Source: Chondrilla cf. caribensis
Lineage: Eukaryota > Porifera > Demospongiae > Chondrillida > Chondrillidae
Direction: 5' to 3'
NCBI GenBank assembly: GCA_964020155.1
Contig: OZ026550.1
Span: 3,925,852 to 3,989,851, forward strand
DNA: 64,000 bases
Shown: piece by piece, positions 11,044-23,390 of the stretch
Layout: each line of letters starts with the position of its first letter
Numbering within the stretch: the stretch's first letter is position 1
Notes under the pieces: model-generated
Told to the model about the DNA's origin: nothing
The model's input: the letters and a program-made list of their open reading frames with translations, nothing else
Databases searched by the model: none
Program-made: the position numbers and the translations under genes

Positions 11044-13213
11044 TTAGAGTTTGACAATCCTACTGTCTCCACAATCAGCTACAAAAATAAACCCATTGTC
11101 ATCAATAGCTACTCCATAAAGATACTCCAGTCCAACATTTTTTACTTCATGTACACATTCTCCACTTGGTGTGAAGATGGAGAGTTTGTGAGAGTCACAG
11201 GATGCTACTACAATATGGCCGTCTTTAGTGAGAGCTAGACCAGCTGGTTCAATCAAGACATTATCCCCGAACTGTCGAACAAAGTGGCCATCTTGTTGGA
11301 AGACTTGAACACGATAGTTCAGACGATCACTAACATACACTAAACCATCTTGAGTGATGCAGATCTGTTCTGGACAGTTGAACTCTCCTGGCAGAGATCC
11401 TTCACACCCGAAGAAGTACTGGAACTCTCCATCCTCACTGTACACACATACCTTATGACCACCATAGTCAGCTACAAATAATAATCCTTTGTTGTTAACT
11501 GCCAGCCCATCCGGTCCTTCAAGTTTGTCTGACCCAAATTTTCTAACAAGCTTTCCATTTGGTGTGTACACTGCAATATGTTTATTGGCAAAATCACTGA
11601 CTGCTATGTTGCCATCATTGAGTTCAGCAACACCATCAAGGTCAAATCCAGCACCTTTAACTCCAAAAGTCTTCAATAATCTACTTGTCCCATCAAAAAT
11701 ACACATCTCGCTGTTTAGTCTGTCTGTAGCTAACAACAACCCACTCCTGGTAACTGACAGTGCTCGGAATTCTCTCTTCTTTTGAGGATCTCGAATTTCT
11801 TGTTTGATAGTGTTCAGATAACATATCTCCACCTTCACTAGACTGCCTTTAATGTGGTCACCATTCACGGTCACAACCAGTTCGGACTGGTTAGATGGGA
11901 CACACTTGAACTCCGCCCGGTACGTACCATCTCCTTTGTCCTTCACTTGACCCGACACTGGAACTCCACATGTAGTTGGAGTGAGGACTGCTCTCACATT
12001 CTCTCCTCCAAACACACACTGACTACCACTGTGGTCTCTAGTGACTACATTGAAGCTAGGTGGCTTGCTCCAAGGATAGCATACCACAGTGTTGTTGGCT
12101 ATGTCCAGTCCTTCCATGGTACAGTTTGGAGGATGAGCTCCCAAGGACACACGACCCATTGTGGACAAGACCTTCTCTACATCATCTCTCTTCTCGTCTA
12201 CAAAGTAGATACTGGAACTGGAAGGAGGGGGCAGAGGGACGGGTGTGGATGTCAATGTGGACATTCTCTGGACCATCACTCTACGAACAGACAGCTGTTC
12301 TCTTGTTGTACCATTGTGGATGATATCCTCAGCCGTTGTCTTGAACTGCCCTAGCTGATTCATTTTGTGTTGGAGAACTTTCCTGTATTCTTCTAGGTCA
12401 TTTCTTCTTTTCTTCGCAACTTCTTCCACTTCAACAACAAGGACAGCACAGCGATTGGTGACAGCTTTGAATATGTCGTTTTTCAGAACAGCAATGTTTT
12501 GTTTGGAGCGATTTTCTTGTTCATGAATTCTGACCAGTTGGTTGTCAACATCTTGTAGGGAGGCGGTCATTTTCTCCAATCTCTTATCAGCTGATTTGAT
12601 GCACTGAACAAAAGGCTGTTTGTTCACCTTACCAACTTCTTCATCAACAAACACCACTCTGTGTGACTTGTGAGGACCCACAACTGGACATGCCATACAG
12701 ATCACTTCCTCACAGTCTTGACAGTAGAGCTCTAATTCCTTCTTGTGAGTGGAGCAGAGAGGAGACTTTCCGAGGTCAATGGAACCTTTCTTCAGCACTT
12801 CTTCTAGTGGAACGACTTTGTGCTTCTTTAGAAAAGCGAGAGTTCGATGCCCACTGTGACACTCCTCACAGAGTGGACCAGGGCAATCAGAACAGAATGC
12901 TACAGCTAACTGAGGAGATTCGTGTTCGGCGTAACAGAAAGTGCCTTCTTCTTTGCGCTCTACTGATGACTTTCCTTTTAGCGAACGAGTGACACGGAAA
13001 ACCGTCAACAGGAACGTCGAATACTTCTTTACACTGCGAACAAGATATTTTACTTTTCGTCAGTTTTTTGCGGCACTCTTTCTTCTCACAAACGCTCACA
13101 GAGTGTAAGCAAGGAAGGCACAGGAGTTCTTCGACTTTGTCTCCACAAGAAACGCAAGAGGAGTCCAAATCTTTGGCTACAAGAGAAGTATCGGGAACGG
13201 GAAGCTCCGTCAT
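11044..13213 (-). pseudogene. TRIM-NHL copy 2, 2-bp deletion between RING and B-box 1
   Basis: The copy is full-length: RING-like domain, two B-boxes, coiled coil, filamin repeat and six NHL blades, with TAA at 11044-11046. Near 12954 the run CTTCGCGCGCTC of the sister genes is CTTTGCGCTC. This 2-bp loss shifts frame after about residue 85. The upstream frame (RING) ends soon after, and the downstream frame stays open to the C-terminus from an out-of-frame ATG at 13008. The start at 13213 (MTELPVPD) aligns with the sister genes. An in-frame ATG at 13273 would add 20 residues that no sister has. Distinctive NHL loop residues include DRLNS, DFANK, DRLNY and SCDSH. A translated product would be RING alone, or a RING-less B-box/coiled-coil/NHL protein from the internal ATG. 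Confidence 0.85.
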
Positions 13214-13273
13214 TTTCAGGGTTGTGTTCAAGGGACGTAGGGTTATCTCAGACAAGGGAAAAATCTCAGCCAA

Positions 13274-13284
13274 GGGAAAATCCC
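13274..13284. promoter_or_regulatory. kappa-B/Dorsal-like site, TRIM copy 2
   Basis: GGGAAAATCCC lies 61 bp before the ATG and fits the Rel-family pattern GGG-W4-5-CCM. A half-decayed second copy (GGGAAAAATCTC) lies just to its left at about 13256. Conserved at the same place in the other TRIM copies. Confidence 0.5.
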
Positions 13285-13866
13285 AGCTACTGGTTCGCTA
13301 CATTGTGTTAACAAATTGAACATCCACAACTAATGCTACATTATGTGCTTCAATAATGGTTCTCCTGTATAATGTGTGAGGAGTTAAAATGTCAGGCCTA
13401 GGGTAGAGAGCCTGATATCATCAATGGAGGTTGACGATATCAGCTATCAAGAGGGGTCATAACTACATCAATCCTACAACATACGGGAGATTTGTACAGG
13501 AACATATGCATACATACACGTTATCGTATACGTACACCACTTGCTGTGAAGAAGGACAAGTTTGTATACAACAATCTTCTAATTTTGCTCATTCATTTCT
13601 TCATTGTAATGATTAATTTCTATAGCTACTACAAAAGTAATTACTATTAGTATAGGGCATTAGTGTAGCCATAGATGGTGTAGCATAAACATTTTACACC
13701 TATTGTTCATAAGCACACACACACATACAAATTGATTACAACTTCAAAAAATGAAGTGAAATATAATTATTATTTTACATTCAGTGTTTAACATACACGT
13801 ACATATGTACAAAGCAATACGTTATAACTGCACAATTTGAAGTGATAATATGCATATATTATGTAC
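13285..13866. other. Upstream flank of TRIM copy 2
   Basis: Shared with 20000-20540 upstream of TRIM copy 3, including the block GGTTCTCCTGTATAATGTG. It contains no supported gene. Confidence 0.55.
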
Positions 13867-13868
13867 TA

Positions 13869-14341
13869 CAGTGGTAAACGCTTAATATGCCACCGCTTAT
13901 TATGCCGCTATTTTCCTGAACGAATTCATTAGTATGTCATTACTATACATATAATTCGCCAAACGCCATATCCACCATCTGCCATTGTTACACTGACACC
14001 AATTGATTGATTACCATGTGTTGGGTAACACTTTATATGCCACACCTCATTTGTGTCACTTTATCAGTTTGTCACTTATCACTTTATCACTGTCTATTGT
14101 GCTACACAGTCACAAGTGCAGGCTACTTTTCTGCAGTATTTTCATCATTGACTGTTTGCTAATGTTATAGTAGGAGCTGTGCTCGTCTTTACTATTATCA
14201 CTATTATTATGTATATCCTCATTAATTTATAAGTATTGATTCTATTCAATGACGTTCATTGACTGTTTGGTTAATATGCCAAAACGGATAATAGGCCAAA
14301 TTTTCAAAATCCAATTGTGGCATATTAAACGTTTGCCACGG
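13869..14341. mobile_element. 473-bp MITE with TA target duplication (Tc1/mariner/pogo type)
   Basis: The left end CAGTGGTAAACGCTTAATAT and the right end (reverse complement CCGTGGCAAACGTTTAATAT) form terminal inverted repeats of about 24 bp, flanked by TA at 13867-13868 and 14342-14343. The sister duplicon near 20533 reads ATGTACTATTCG with one TA and no insert, so it is the empty site. No transposase is encoded, so the element is non-autonomous. Confidence 0.85.
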
Positions 14342-14439
14342 TATTCGAATGTGCAAGATATTGATAATAATGATTAATTTATCTAGATCATCCATGGCCA
14401 CAATGAGTTTCAATAGAACCACCTGTAGTGGAATAAGTG

Positions 14440-14703
14440 AGGTAGACTGTACTTCATTGACTTGCAGTGGGTGAGATTGAGAGGGAGAATCCTGTCATAG
14501 CTGAGACCTAAATTCAACTCTAATGAAATCATTTTGTCTTTCTTCAGGACATCAGCTATTCTGTGCAGGCCGTGAAACTCCTCACAGAGTCCCCCTCCCA
14601 GTAAAGACAGAATGTAACAGCTAATTTAGAAGATTTGTGTTCAACACAACAGAATTTGAATGTATCTATGAGGCTGACCCCTGGGCATGGAAATCTCTGC
14701 CAT
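14440..14703 (-). pseudogene. Old TRIM-subfamily relic (start plus B-box 1, RING deleted)
   Basis: The minus strand from ATG 14703 reads MAEISMPRGQP, the start of the older subfamily (compare 33869, 46955, 58401). It then jumps, with frame damage, to FKFCCVEHKSSKLAVTFCLY, a B-box 1 segment. The RING is missing. The remainder to about 14440 matches the B-box linker region of the relic at 20.6 kb. Not functional. Confidence 0.65.
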
Positions 14704-17700
14704 TTTGTGGATCTTGTTCCGAGTGTCGACATGTTAGCATGATGCTGCACTAGTCAAGGGATAATCCGGCAATGACTGAGGGTATAACAAATTGTATGTA
14801 CCTACACGTGTGTTAATGATGTACATGATTACCCAAGTATAAGTACAATGCTATGTTATACCAGGAAATTGAGATAGAATAGACAATAATATCCAACATC
14901 TGGTTCTATAAGGAAGAAAGGGATAATTCTGATTCTGACACAATTCTGGTAGTTTGGGAATAAGCAGTTCATAATGCTAGCCCTTAGAAATAGAAGACTA
15001 CTACAGTGTTTACAAGCTCGAGATTAGATGCTGCTGAAGATTGAGGGCTGTGTGTATGTGTGCGGATTACATAATACTTGTACAGGGTCAGGTACAATCA
15101 ATTACAATAATAATAATTAATACTATTCTTTTGAATTATCATGATCACAAAAAGTTCATATATATGTATGTATTACACCGAACGTACATATTATGTATAC
15201 GTATTCACATATGTATGTGCACAGTAGGTACTATTATGTATGTACATGTAATGTACTTATATATACATAGAAATAAACATTATGTACATTATTATGTACA
15301 ATCAGCACATATGTACATGCAACAAATAACTTCATGTACGTACGTATGTTTGTGTGAATGGTGTGTCTTAAAGTAATTTGATGTTATTCTCAATCGTATC
15401 AATGTTTCAATTGTATTCATATCACATTTGTGTATATAATAAAATCGCACACATATGTATGCACGTGCGTATGGAACGTTGTACAAGGAATCAATAGCAG
15501 CGTTTCAAACATCATCAACTTGAGGTCCACTCCTCTAACCCCACAAGTCTGTGGGCATTCACATTCAGAATGAATGACATTCAACACAAGTACATACTGT
15601 ACATGCATACGTACATGTGTACATCCACATGTACACATTGAAGACATTAACATGAAGGAAATTTGAAACACATAATAAGCACAGTATAAATGTACATGCA
15701 TACGTACGTAGGTGGGTATACATAATTGCTATTAAAGTTTGGGCTAAATCCAAGAGCTGCATACATGACAGCTTGGTATTCAGATCACTCTTGGGAGGGA
15801 GCTGCTTTCAGCATTGGATCATAAACTTACAAATATTTTTTTGCATAAGACACCCATATATTCTGTGAACTACGTAAACTAGTACATCTTTACGAAACAA
15901 CCATATCTGTATTTGATCACTACACATAGCCATTGCCACAGAACACCCACAGTACATTCCTTTCACTCCACCATGTGCCGCATATAAACATAACAACATA
16001 GACTTATGCAGGGAACATACGTACGTATATACTATATGTACACATATTAATATTGAGTTGGAATGTATGGAAGTACGTACATATAACATCTTCATGTACG
16101 TACATGCAGTCTGGTTGTGTTGTGGACATGAGGCATCCGCTTGCACACACACAATATCGATATATCCTACTCTTCACAATCACATACGTACATAAGTAAC
16201 ATTGGTAAGTTGAAAACAGATCAGGAAGATCATAAACACATCAGAGAAGCCCAAAGAAAGGACATGAAAGATGGAAGTCTAGTGAAAATGTATGCAAGTA
16301 TATTATTATGTAATGCATGGATAAACTCAAATTACCACACACACGCATGTATGTAATGGTATCGTATATATGCATGTACGTACATACTGTATACATGTAT
16401 GTTTATAAATAGTTATCAATATGTAGGAACTACGTAAGTACATATGTAAATTTGTACAAACCCGAGTAGGGTCAATAGTGGGTGGAATGTGAAGAAAAGT
16501 GCATTGTTCTGCATCATCATTCATCAATATTAGATTATCTCATCAGAGCAGCATTGATGAGGTCATAGAAATGCTACCCGAGGTACTATGCTACAAAGTG
16601 GGGTGGAGAGGACTACTGTGTTACCTGTCAGATTTGGACCTGTACACTTTCAGTCCAGAAGAATGGGGCTACACCTTCCAGTCCTGAATACATATGTTTG
16701 TATGCATGTACATACTTAATAGGAACTGAAACATGTAAGAACGTACATGCATTTGTCAATTGTGATAAAGTACGTACGTATAGATGTACTTCAATGTACA
16801 AACGCACCTATGTATATACGTACATATGTACAATAGATCCTGACAAGTTTGCTACATGCGTACAAATGGGATAATACGTACATACAGAGTGTACTGTACA
16901 ACCATACTGTATAAACACAGTACAAACATACGTACATACTATTATTAGAGAAATCACATTGTAAAGAGCCAAAACATGTCAATACAACAACATCAACACA
17001 ACGACCACAACCATGTTTCCCAGTTAACAGGTATACGTAGGTGTGTGCCTGGTCAGCAGAGAATCAAACACTTCCATGGTAACCAGTGAACTCTGATGTG
17101 CTATGAGAGGACCCCACTGGCACATATGTACCACGTATTGTAGGAATATTATTATTGTACCATTTGTTGTGGTGTTGTTGAATCTTAACCATAATAATGA
17201 TGAATAAGGATTGTATGCATAATAATATCAAATTGTAATTATGATCATAATATTATGAATGCAAAATTTCAATGTTAAACATGTTACAGATCTAGAACAT
17301 TGTTATAATTGTATTAATTCTATCATACCTTATACTGAATCAAAAATAATTATTACAACATAGGCTTAAGTGTGCTTGAACAAACACATACATGTACTAA
17401 GCGGACACAACAATTCTTAAATTATGAATATACACCCCATGGCAAGTATGTACATTAAACTCTAATTAGTTGAAATGAACCATCTCTCTTCGATCGAATC
17501 AGTTTTCTTCATGGCTGGGTAGTAGTGGTGGTTGAGACACTTGAGTGCCAGCACATTATTGACATATTGTATAATTACTGATATTGATATTTAAATATTT
17601 ATCACATTATAATATGAAATACCTTGCAAATGTAAAAGATATATTCATAATGATTCCACACAAACTAAATCACTGCTCACTAGCACTCTACTGCTAATAA

Positions 17701-17753
17701 CAACAACATGCAGGTTAGTGAATTGTACTCATTCTCCACTTGAAGATGGAGAG
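14704..17753. repeat. Duplicated TACGTA-rich spacer with TRIM 3' flank
   Basis: From about 15440 on, this block is highly similar to 35450-37840 and 48420-50260 and more distantly to 22560-24860. Examples are GGAACGTTGTACAAGGAATC at about 15473 and AGTGCATTGTTCTGCATC at about 16497. It holds many short palindromic TACGTA/GTAC words, one ACCAGGAAATTGAGAT family member (about 14858) and the GGCTTAAG 3'-flank block of TRIM copy 3 (about 17363). Short open frames full of Tyr/Cys/His/Val are readings of TACGTA/CATGTA repeats. No gene supported. Confidence 0.6.
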
Positions 17754-19924
17754 TTAGAGTTTGACAATCCTACTGTTACCACAATCAGCTACAAAAATAA
17801 AGCCATTGTCATTAATAGCTACTCCAAAAGGAGATACCAGTCCGACATCTTTTACTTCATGTACACATTTTCCACTCGGTGTGAAGATGGAGAGTTTGTG
17901 AGTACCCTCAGATGCTACTACAATATGGCTGTCTTTAGTGAGAGCTAGACCAGTTGGTCTATTCAAGACATTATCCCCAAACTTTTGAACGAAGCAGCCA
18001 TCTTGTTGGAAGACTTGAACACGATTGTTCCAACTATCACTAATATACACTAAACCATCTTGAGCGATACAGATCTGATCTGGATGGTAGAACTCTCCTG
18101 GCTGTGATCCTGTGGACCCAAAGGAGTACTGGAACTCTCCATCCTCCCTGTACACACATACCTTATGACCAAGATAGTCAGCCACAAATAATAGTCCTTT
18201 GTTGTTTATTGTCAGTCCATCCGGTCCTTCAAATTTGTCTGATCCAAATTTTCTAACAAGCTCTCCATTTGGTGTGTACACTGTAATATGATTATTGGCA
18301 TAATCGCTGACTGCTATGTTGCCATCACTGAGTTCAGCAACACCATCAAAGAAGGATCCAGTACCTTCTACTCCAAAGGTCTGCAATAATTCACTCTTCC
18401 CATCAAAAATACAAATCTCTTCGTTCTTCTCATCTGTAGCTAACAACAACCCACTCCTGGTTACTGACAGTGCTCGGAATTCTCTCTTCTTTTGAGGATC
18501 TCGAATTTCTTGTTTGATAGTGTTCAGATAACATATCTCCACCTTCACTGGACTGCCTTTGATGTGGTCACCATTCACGGTCACAACCAGTTTGGACTGG
18601 TTAGATGGGACACACTTGAACTCCACCCGGTATGTACCATCTCCTCTGTCCTCCACTTGACCCGACACTGGAACTCCACATGTAGTTGGAGTTAGGACAG
18701 CTCTCACATTCTCTCCTCCAAACACACACTGACTACCACTTTGGTCTCTAGTCACTACCATGAAGCTAGGTGGCTTACTCCAAGGACGACATACCACAGT
18801 GTTGTTGGCTATGTCCAGTCCTTCCATGGTACAGTTTGGAGGATGAGCTCCCAAGGACACACGACCCATTGTGGACAAGACCTTCTCTACATCATCTCTC
18901 TTCTCACCTACAAAGTGGATACTGGAACTGGAAGGAGGGGGCGGGGGGATGGGTGTGGATGTCAACATGGACATTCTCTGGACCATCACTCTACGAACAG
19001 ACAACTGTTCTCTTGTTGTACCATTGTGGGTGATATCCTCAGTCGTTGTCTTGAACTGCCCTAGCTGATTCATTTTGTGTTGTAGAACTCTCCTGTATTC
19101 TTCTAGCTCATTTCTTCTCTTCTTCGCACCTTCTTCCACTTCAGCAACAAGGACAGCACAGCGATTGGTGACAGCTTTGAACATGTCATTTTTCAGAGCA
19201 GCAATGTTTTGTTTGGAGTGATTTTCTTGTTCACAAATTCTGACAAGTTGGTTGTCGACATCTTGTAGGGAGACAGCCATTTTCTCCAATCTCTTATCAG
19301 CTGATTTGATGCATTGAACAAAAAAGGCTGTTTGTTCACCTTACCAACTTCTTCATCAACAAACACCACTCTGTGTGACTGGTGAGGACCCATAACTGGA
19401 CATGCCATACAGATCACTTCCTCACAGTCTTCACAGTAGAGCTCTAATTCCTTCTTGTGAATGGAACAGAGAGGAGACTTTCCGAGGTCAACGAAACCTT
19501 TCTTCAGCACTTCTTCCAGCGAAACGACTTTGTGCTTCCTCAGACAAGCGAGAGTTCGATGCCCACTGTGACACTCCTCACAGAGTGGACCAGGACAATC
19601 AGAACAGAATGCTACAGCTAACTGAGGAGATTCGTGTTCGGCGTAACAGAAAGTACCTTCTTCTTCGCGCGCTCTACTGATGACTTTCCTTTTAGCGAAC
19701 GAATGACACGGAAACCCGTCAACAGGAACGTCGAATTCTTCTTTACACTGCGAACAAGATATTTTGCTTTTCATCAGTTTTTCGCGACATTCTTTCTTCT
19801 CACAAACGCTCACAGAGTGTAAACAAGGAAGGCACAGTAGTTCATCGACTTTGTCTCCACAAGAAACGCAAGAAGAATCCAAATCTTTGGCTACGAGTGG
19901 CGTATCAACGGGAAGCTCCGCCAT
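17754..19924 (-). pseudogene. TRIM-NHL copy 3, +2 frameshift before the coiled coil
   Basis: The copy is full-length with ATG at 19924 (MAELPVDTPL) and TAA at 17754. Sister genes have four A after GAAC; here six A stand near 19320-19325. This shifts frame after VNKQPF (about residue 201), just past B-box 2. The first frame gives a 243-residue RING/B-box protein with a short foreign tail. The second frame (coiled coil, filamin, NHL; 511 residues from an internal Met) is fully open. The homopolymer context makes an assembly error possible. NHL loop residues differ from sisters (DEKNE, DYANN, DSWNN, SEGTH). Confidence 0.85.
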
Positions 19925-19966
19925 TTTTCAGGAAGTGTTCAGGAGACGTAGGCTCATCTTAGACAA

Positions 19967-19977
19967 GGGAAAATCCC
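19967..19977. promoter_or_regulatory. kappa-B/Dorsal-like site, TRIM copy 3
   Basis: GGGAAAATCCC is 43 bp before the ATG. A CACGTG E-box lies further up at 20016-20021. Confidence 0.5.
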
Positions 19978-20559
19978 AGCTATTGGTTCACTGCATTGTG
20001 TTAACAAATTGAACGCACGTGCATACACCCACGACAAATGCTACATTATGTGCTTCAATAATGGTTCTCCTGTATAATGTGTGAGGAGTTAGAATGTCAG
20101 GCCTAGGGTAGAGAGCCTGATATCATCAATGAAGATTGACAATATCAGCTATCAAGAGGGATCATATATCAATCCTACAACGTACCAGAGACTTGTACAG
20201 GTACATAAGCATATGTACACATCATTGTATATGTACACCACTTGCTGACTAGATGGACAAGTTTGTATACAACAATCTTTATATTTTGCTCATTCTCATG
20301 CTCATGAATGATTAATTCTTCGATCTAGTACAAAAGTAATCATTATTTGTATAGGGCATTAGTGCGGTATAAACATTTTACACCTATTTTTTATAAGCAC
20401 ACACACACACACATACAAATCGATTTGAAGTGAAATATATTATATACATTCAGTGTTAATTATAACACACACGTACATATGTACAAATCTGTTATAACTG
20501 CCCAATTTGAAGTGATATGCATATTATTATAATGTACTATTCGGATGTGCAAGATATTG

Positions 20560-21400
20560 ATAATAACGATTAATTTATCTAGATCATTCATGGACACAGT
20601 GAGTTTCATGCAGTGGAATATTGGAGGTAGACTGTACTTCATTGACTTACAGTCGGTGAGATTGAGAGGGATGTTTCTCTCATAGCAGAGACCTAAATTT
20701 AGCGCATTCTCTAATGAAACTATTTTGGGATTCTTCAGGACATCAGCTGCTCTATGCAAGCCATGACACTCTTCTCAGAGTGGACCAGGACAATAAAGAC
20801 AGAATGTAACAGACAACTGAGGAGATTCGTGTTCAACACAACAGAATTGGAATGTATCTTCTTCTTCTTCATGCGATTTACTTGGAATGAACTCACTTTT
20901 GGCAGACGATTCGCAGAAGCTCCTGGGAACATGGCAGCGCTGAACTGGTAGTGTGGCATCCTCATCAACTAGTTGTTTCATGTCATTTTGTCAGGAGTAT
21001 GGGTTAGAGATAGGGGGTAGGGGTGAGGCAGGTTTAAGGTTAGGGGTAGGGGCTAGGGTAGTGGTAGGGGTTAGGTAAGGTTTATGGTAGGTGTTAGGGG
21101 TGAGGTTAGGTTTAGGGTTAGGGTAGGGGTAGGGATTAGCGTTAAGAATGACATGAAACAATTAGTTGTGTGATGAGGATGCCACATTTCCGGTTCCGCA
21201 CTGCCATTTTCTCAGGATCTTCGAATTCTGTACAAGGAGATCCTACTTATTTACACAGTGAACAAGACACTTTAAATTGTTCTTTATAGGTTTATTGCGG
21301 CATTCATTCTTCTCGCAAACCTTCATTGAGTATGAACAAGGAAGATAATAGTTCTCTAACATTGTCTCCACATGAAACACAAAAAACATCCAAAAAGTTG
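20560..21400 (-). pseudogene. Degenerate TRIM relic (B-boxes plus RING) split by an inserted element
   Basis: Reading right to left on the minus strand, 21250-21390 keeps a RING-like part with SCSLCK followed by a stop. After the insert at about 20916-21222, a segment reads SFCESSAK, HEEEEDTFQFCCVEHESPQ (B-box 1) and then, in another frame, VLKNPKIVSLENALNLG. These match sister residues 70-150. Multiple stops and frame changes make it a clear pseudogene, much older than the full-length copies. Confidence 0.7.
20916..21222. mobile_element. Inverted-repeat element with telomere-like G-rich core
   Basis: Arms at about 20916-20994 and 21145-21222 are imperfect inverted repeats of roughly 78 bp. 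The best conserved part is TGTGGCATCCTCATCA on the left and its complement on the right. The core (about 21000-21145) is a degenerate array of TTAGGG/GTAGGG/TTAGGGG words on the plus strand. It interrupts a TRIM relic. Exact ends are uncertain because similarity fades gradually. A foldback or MITE-like element is the simplest reading. Confidence 0.7.
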
Positions 21401-22980
21401 TATGTACCTATTAACGATTTACATGATTACCCAAGTACAAGTACAATGCTATGCTATACCAGGAAATTGAGATAGAATAGACAATAATATGCAACATCCA
21501 GTTCTACAAGGATAAAAAGGGATAATTCTGATTCTGACAGAATTCTGGTAGTTTGGGAATGAACAGTTCACAATGCTAGACCTTAGAACTAGAAGACAAC
21601 TGCAGTGTTCCAGTGTTGGTGATCACTCTCAGTTATTATACAACATACCTGATAGTGAACATGTGCTGGTTAGTCACCAGTGATCGATGGGAAATACCTC
21701 ATTCTACCTCATGCCATACATGGAGGTTGTATGGTTGAGAGTCTGTATTATATATACAAGCTTGAGATTAGATGCTGCTGAAAATTGAGGGCTTTGTGTA
21801 TACGTGTGGATTACATAATATTATGTGCAGGCTCAGGTACAACCAATTCCTACCATGATCATATTATACAGAAAGTACATACATACGTATAATACGGAAC
21901 CTACAAATTATGTCACTATAGCTAATGTGAACACTTAGCACTATGTGTGTACACAGCAGAGTTCAGAATGTGGTCATGAGATTAACTAGAAAGGTCCAGA
22001 GGTCTTCCTTCCTGGGAGTTCAGGTATACATGCAACAACATTTCACTTGTGATTAAGACAATCGTTAATTAAGAATAGGAGCTACTTATTATAAATATAT
22101 TATTATACATACACATAAACGGTACATACGTATGTGCGTACATTTCTCTTATGTATTCTGTGTACGTATACAACCTAGAACAAAATGACCTTTAGCTCAA
22201 GGAGTGCATAATTTTGAGGCACTGTCATAAAGTATGCATACCTACGTACGTACTTATTAATGTACATTCGGACATACATATGTACAAAGTAGGTACGTAC
22301 GTATGTACATGTAATGTACTTATAAACATACGTAGTAATGAACCTTATGTACATAATTATGTACAAACAGCTGCAGCACATATGTACATGCAATAAATAA
22401 CTGCATGTACGTATGTACATTTGTATGTTTGTGTGAATGGTGTGTCTTCAAGTAATTTAACGTTAGTCTCAATTGTATCAATTCAATTTGCAATGTTTTA
22501 ATTACATTCATATCATATTTCAATAAAACATAAAATAATGACATACACTGAAACTGAAAACTACACTAAAGATACATATAATCACACAGGAGGTCCACTC
22601 CTCTATCCCCACAAGTCTGTGGGCATTCACATTCAGAATGAATGACATTCGACCCAAGACTTAGTACATACTGTACAATTTGTCCCATGTTGTGTACATG
22701 TCCATATGTTTATGTATGTGTTCCATGTTCAATATGTTACATGTGTACGTGCACATGTACACGTGGAACAAATTAACACGAAGGAAAGTTGAAACACAGC
22801 ACAGTATAAATGTACATACATACTGTACATGCATACATGGGTGGGCATACATATTTGCTATTGAAGTAGAGTAGCATACATAACAGCTGGGTATTCAAAT
22901 CGTTCTCGGAAGGAGCTGCTGACTCCCATCCGTTCTATGAACTATACCCGTTTTTATTCCTATAAATCTTTACTAAACCT
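21401..22980. other. Spacer with repeat-family members, no gene
   Basis: Contains an ACCAGGAAATTGAGAT family member (about 21458) and a block shared with 27500-27850, 40500-40830 and 52930-53250 (CACTATAGCTAATGTGAACA). TACGTA-rich stretches (22110-22430) follow, then the start of the 15.4-kb-type duplicon (about 22590). No protein gene supported. Confidence 0.55.
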
Positions 22981-23084
22981 TTTTCTTTTTTACATTATTA
23001 TTATAATCACAGCAGAAATACATCAAATATTGACAATATGAAATGGTAGTTAATGAGTAAAAAGAAACTCAAATACCTCATATA

Positions 23085-23390
23085 CTCAAATAAAATTAAA
23101 AAGGGTTGCTTCCCGATTTATTTGGCTGAATGTGTTAGATACATCGACGAATATCATCCCCTCGGTTTCGGTTTCTTCAAAAATAGCTTTCATTACGTGG
23201 AAGGTGTCTTCACAGCCAGAGGCAAAGCCCGCACATAGTTGGAGAGGGCCAACTGCTTGTGCAGATCAGGTTTGGTGTACTTCATAAGTATTTTGCCTAC
23301 TATCCTCCTGCACACTTCTGCAATACCGATTGGTCTGACCCCTGGGCATTTGTCAAGGGGTATAAGTCGGCATGCTGTGAATGCTGACAG
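23085..23390 (-). mobile_element. DIRS-type retroelement reverse transcriptase relic
   Basis: The minus strand reads ACRLIPLDKCPGVRPIGIAE, then VCRRIVGKILMKYTKPDL. After a frame change it reads LQLCAGFASGCEDTFHVMKA and EGMIFVDVSNTFSQINREA. The PLDK-PGVRPIG-RRI-GK signature, the LCAG-GCE block and a D-NTF box in the AFN position are typical of DIRS-like RTs common in cnidarian and sponge genomes. Only about 300 bp remain. Sister duplicons at 15.8 and 35.8 kb lack it, so it marks a rearrangement of this spacer. Confidence 0.65.

Noticed and set aside
12950..12958. Programmed ribosomal frameshifting to explain broken TRIM frames
   Set aside because: The shifts differ in position, size and direction between copies, with no shared slippery site, and copy 4 needs none.
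15041..15376. Tyr/Val/Cys/His-rich frames in the TACGTA spacers
   Set aside because: They reflect TACGTA, CATGTA and GTATGT words read as codons and are not preserved between duplicons.
19310..19330. A small intron hiding the frameshift in TRIM copy 3
   Set aside because: The change is two extra A in a run. There is no GT-AG pair of suitable length and the sister genes are continuous.
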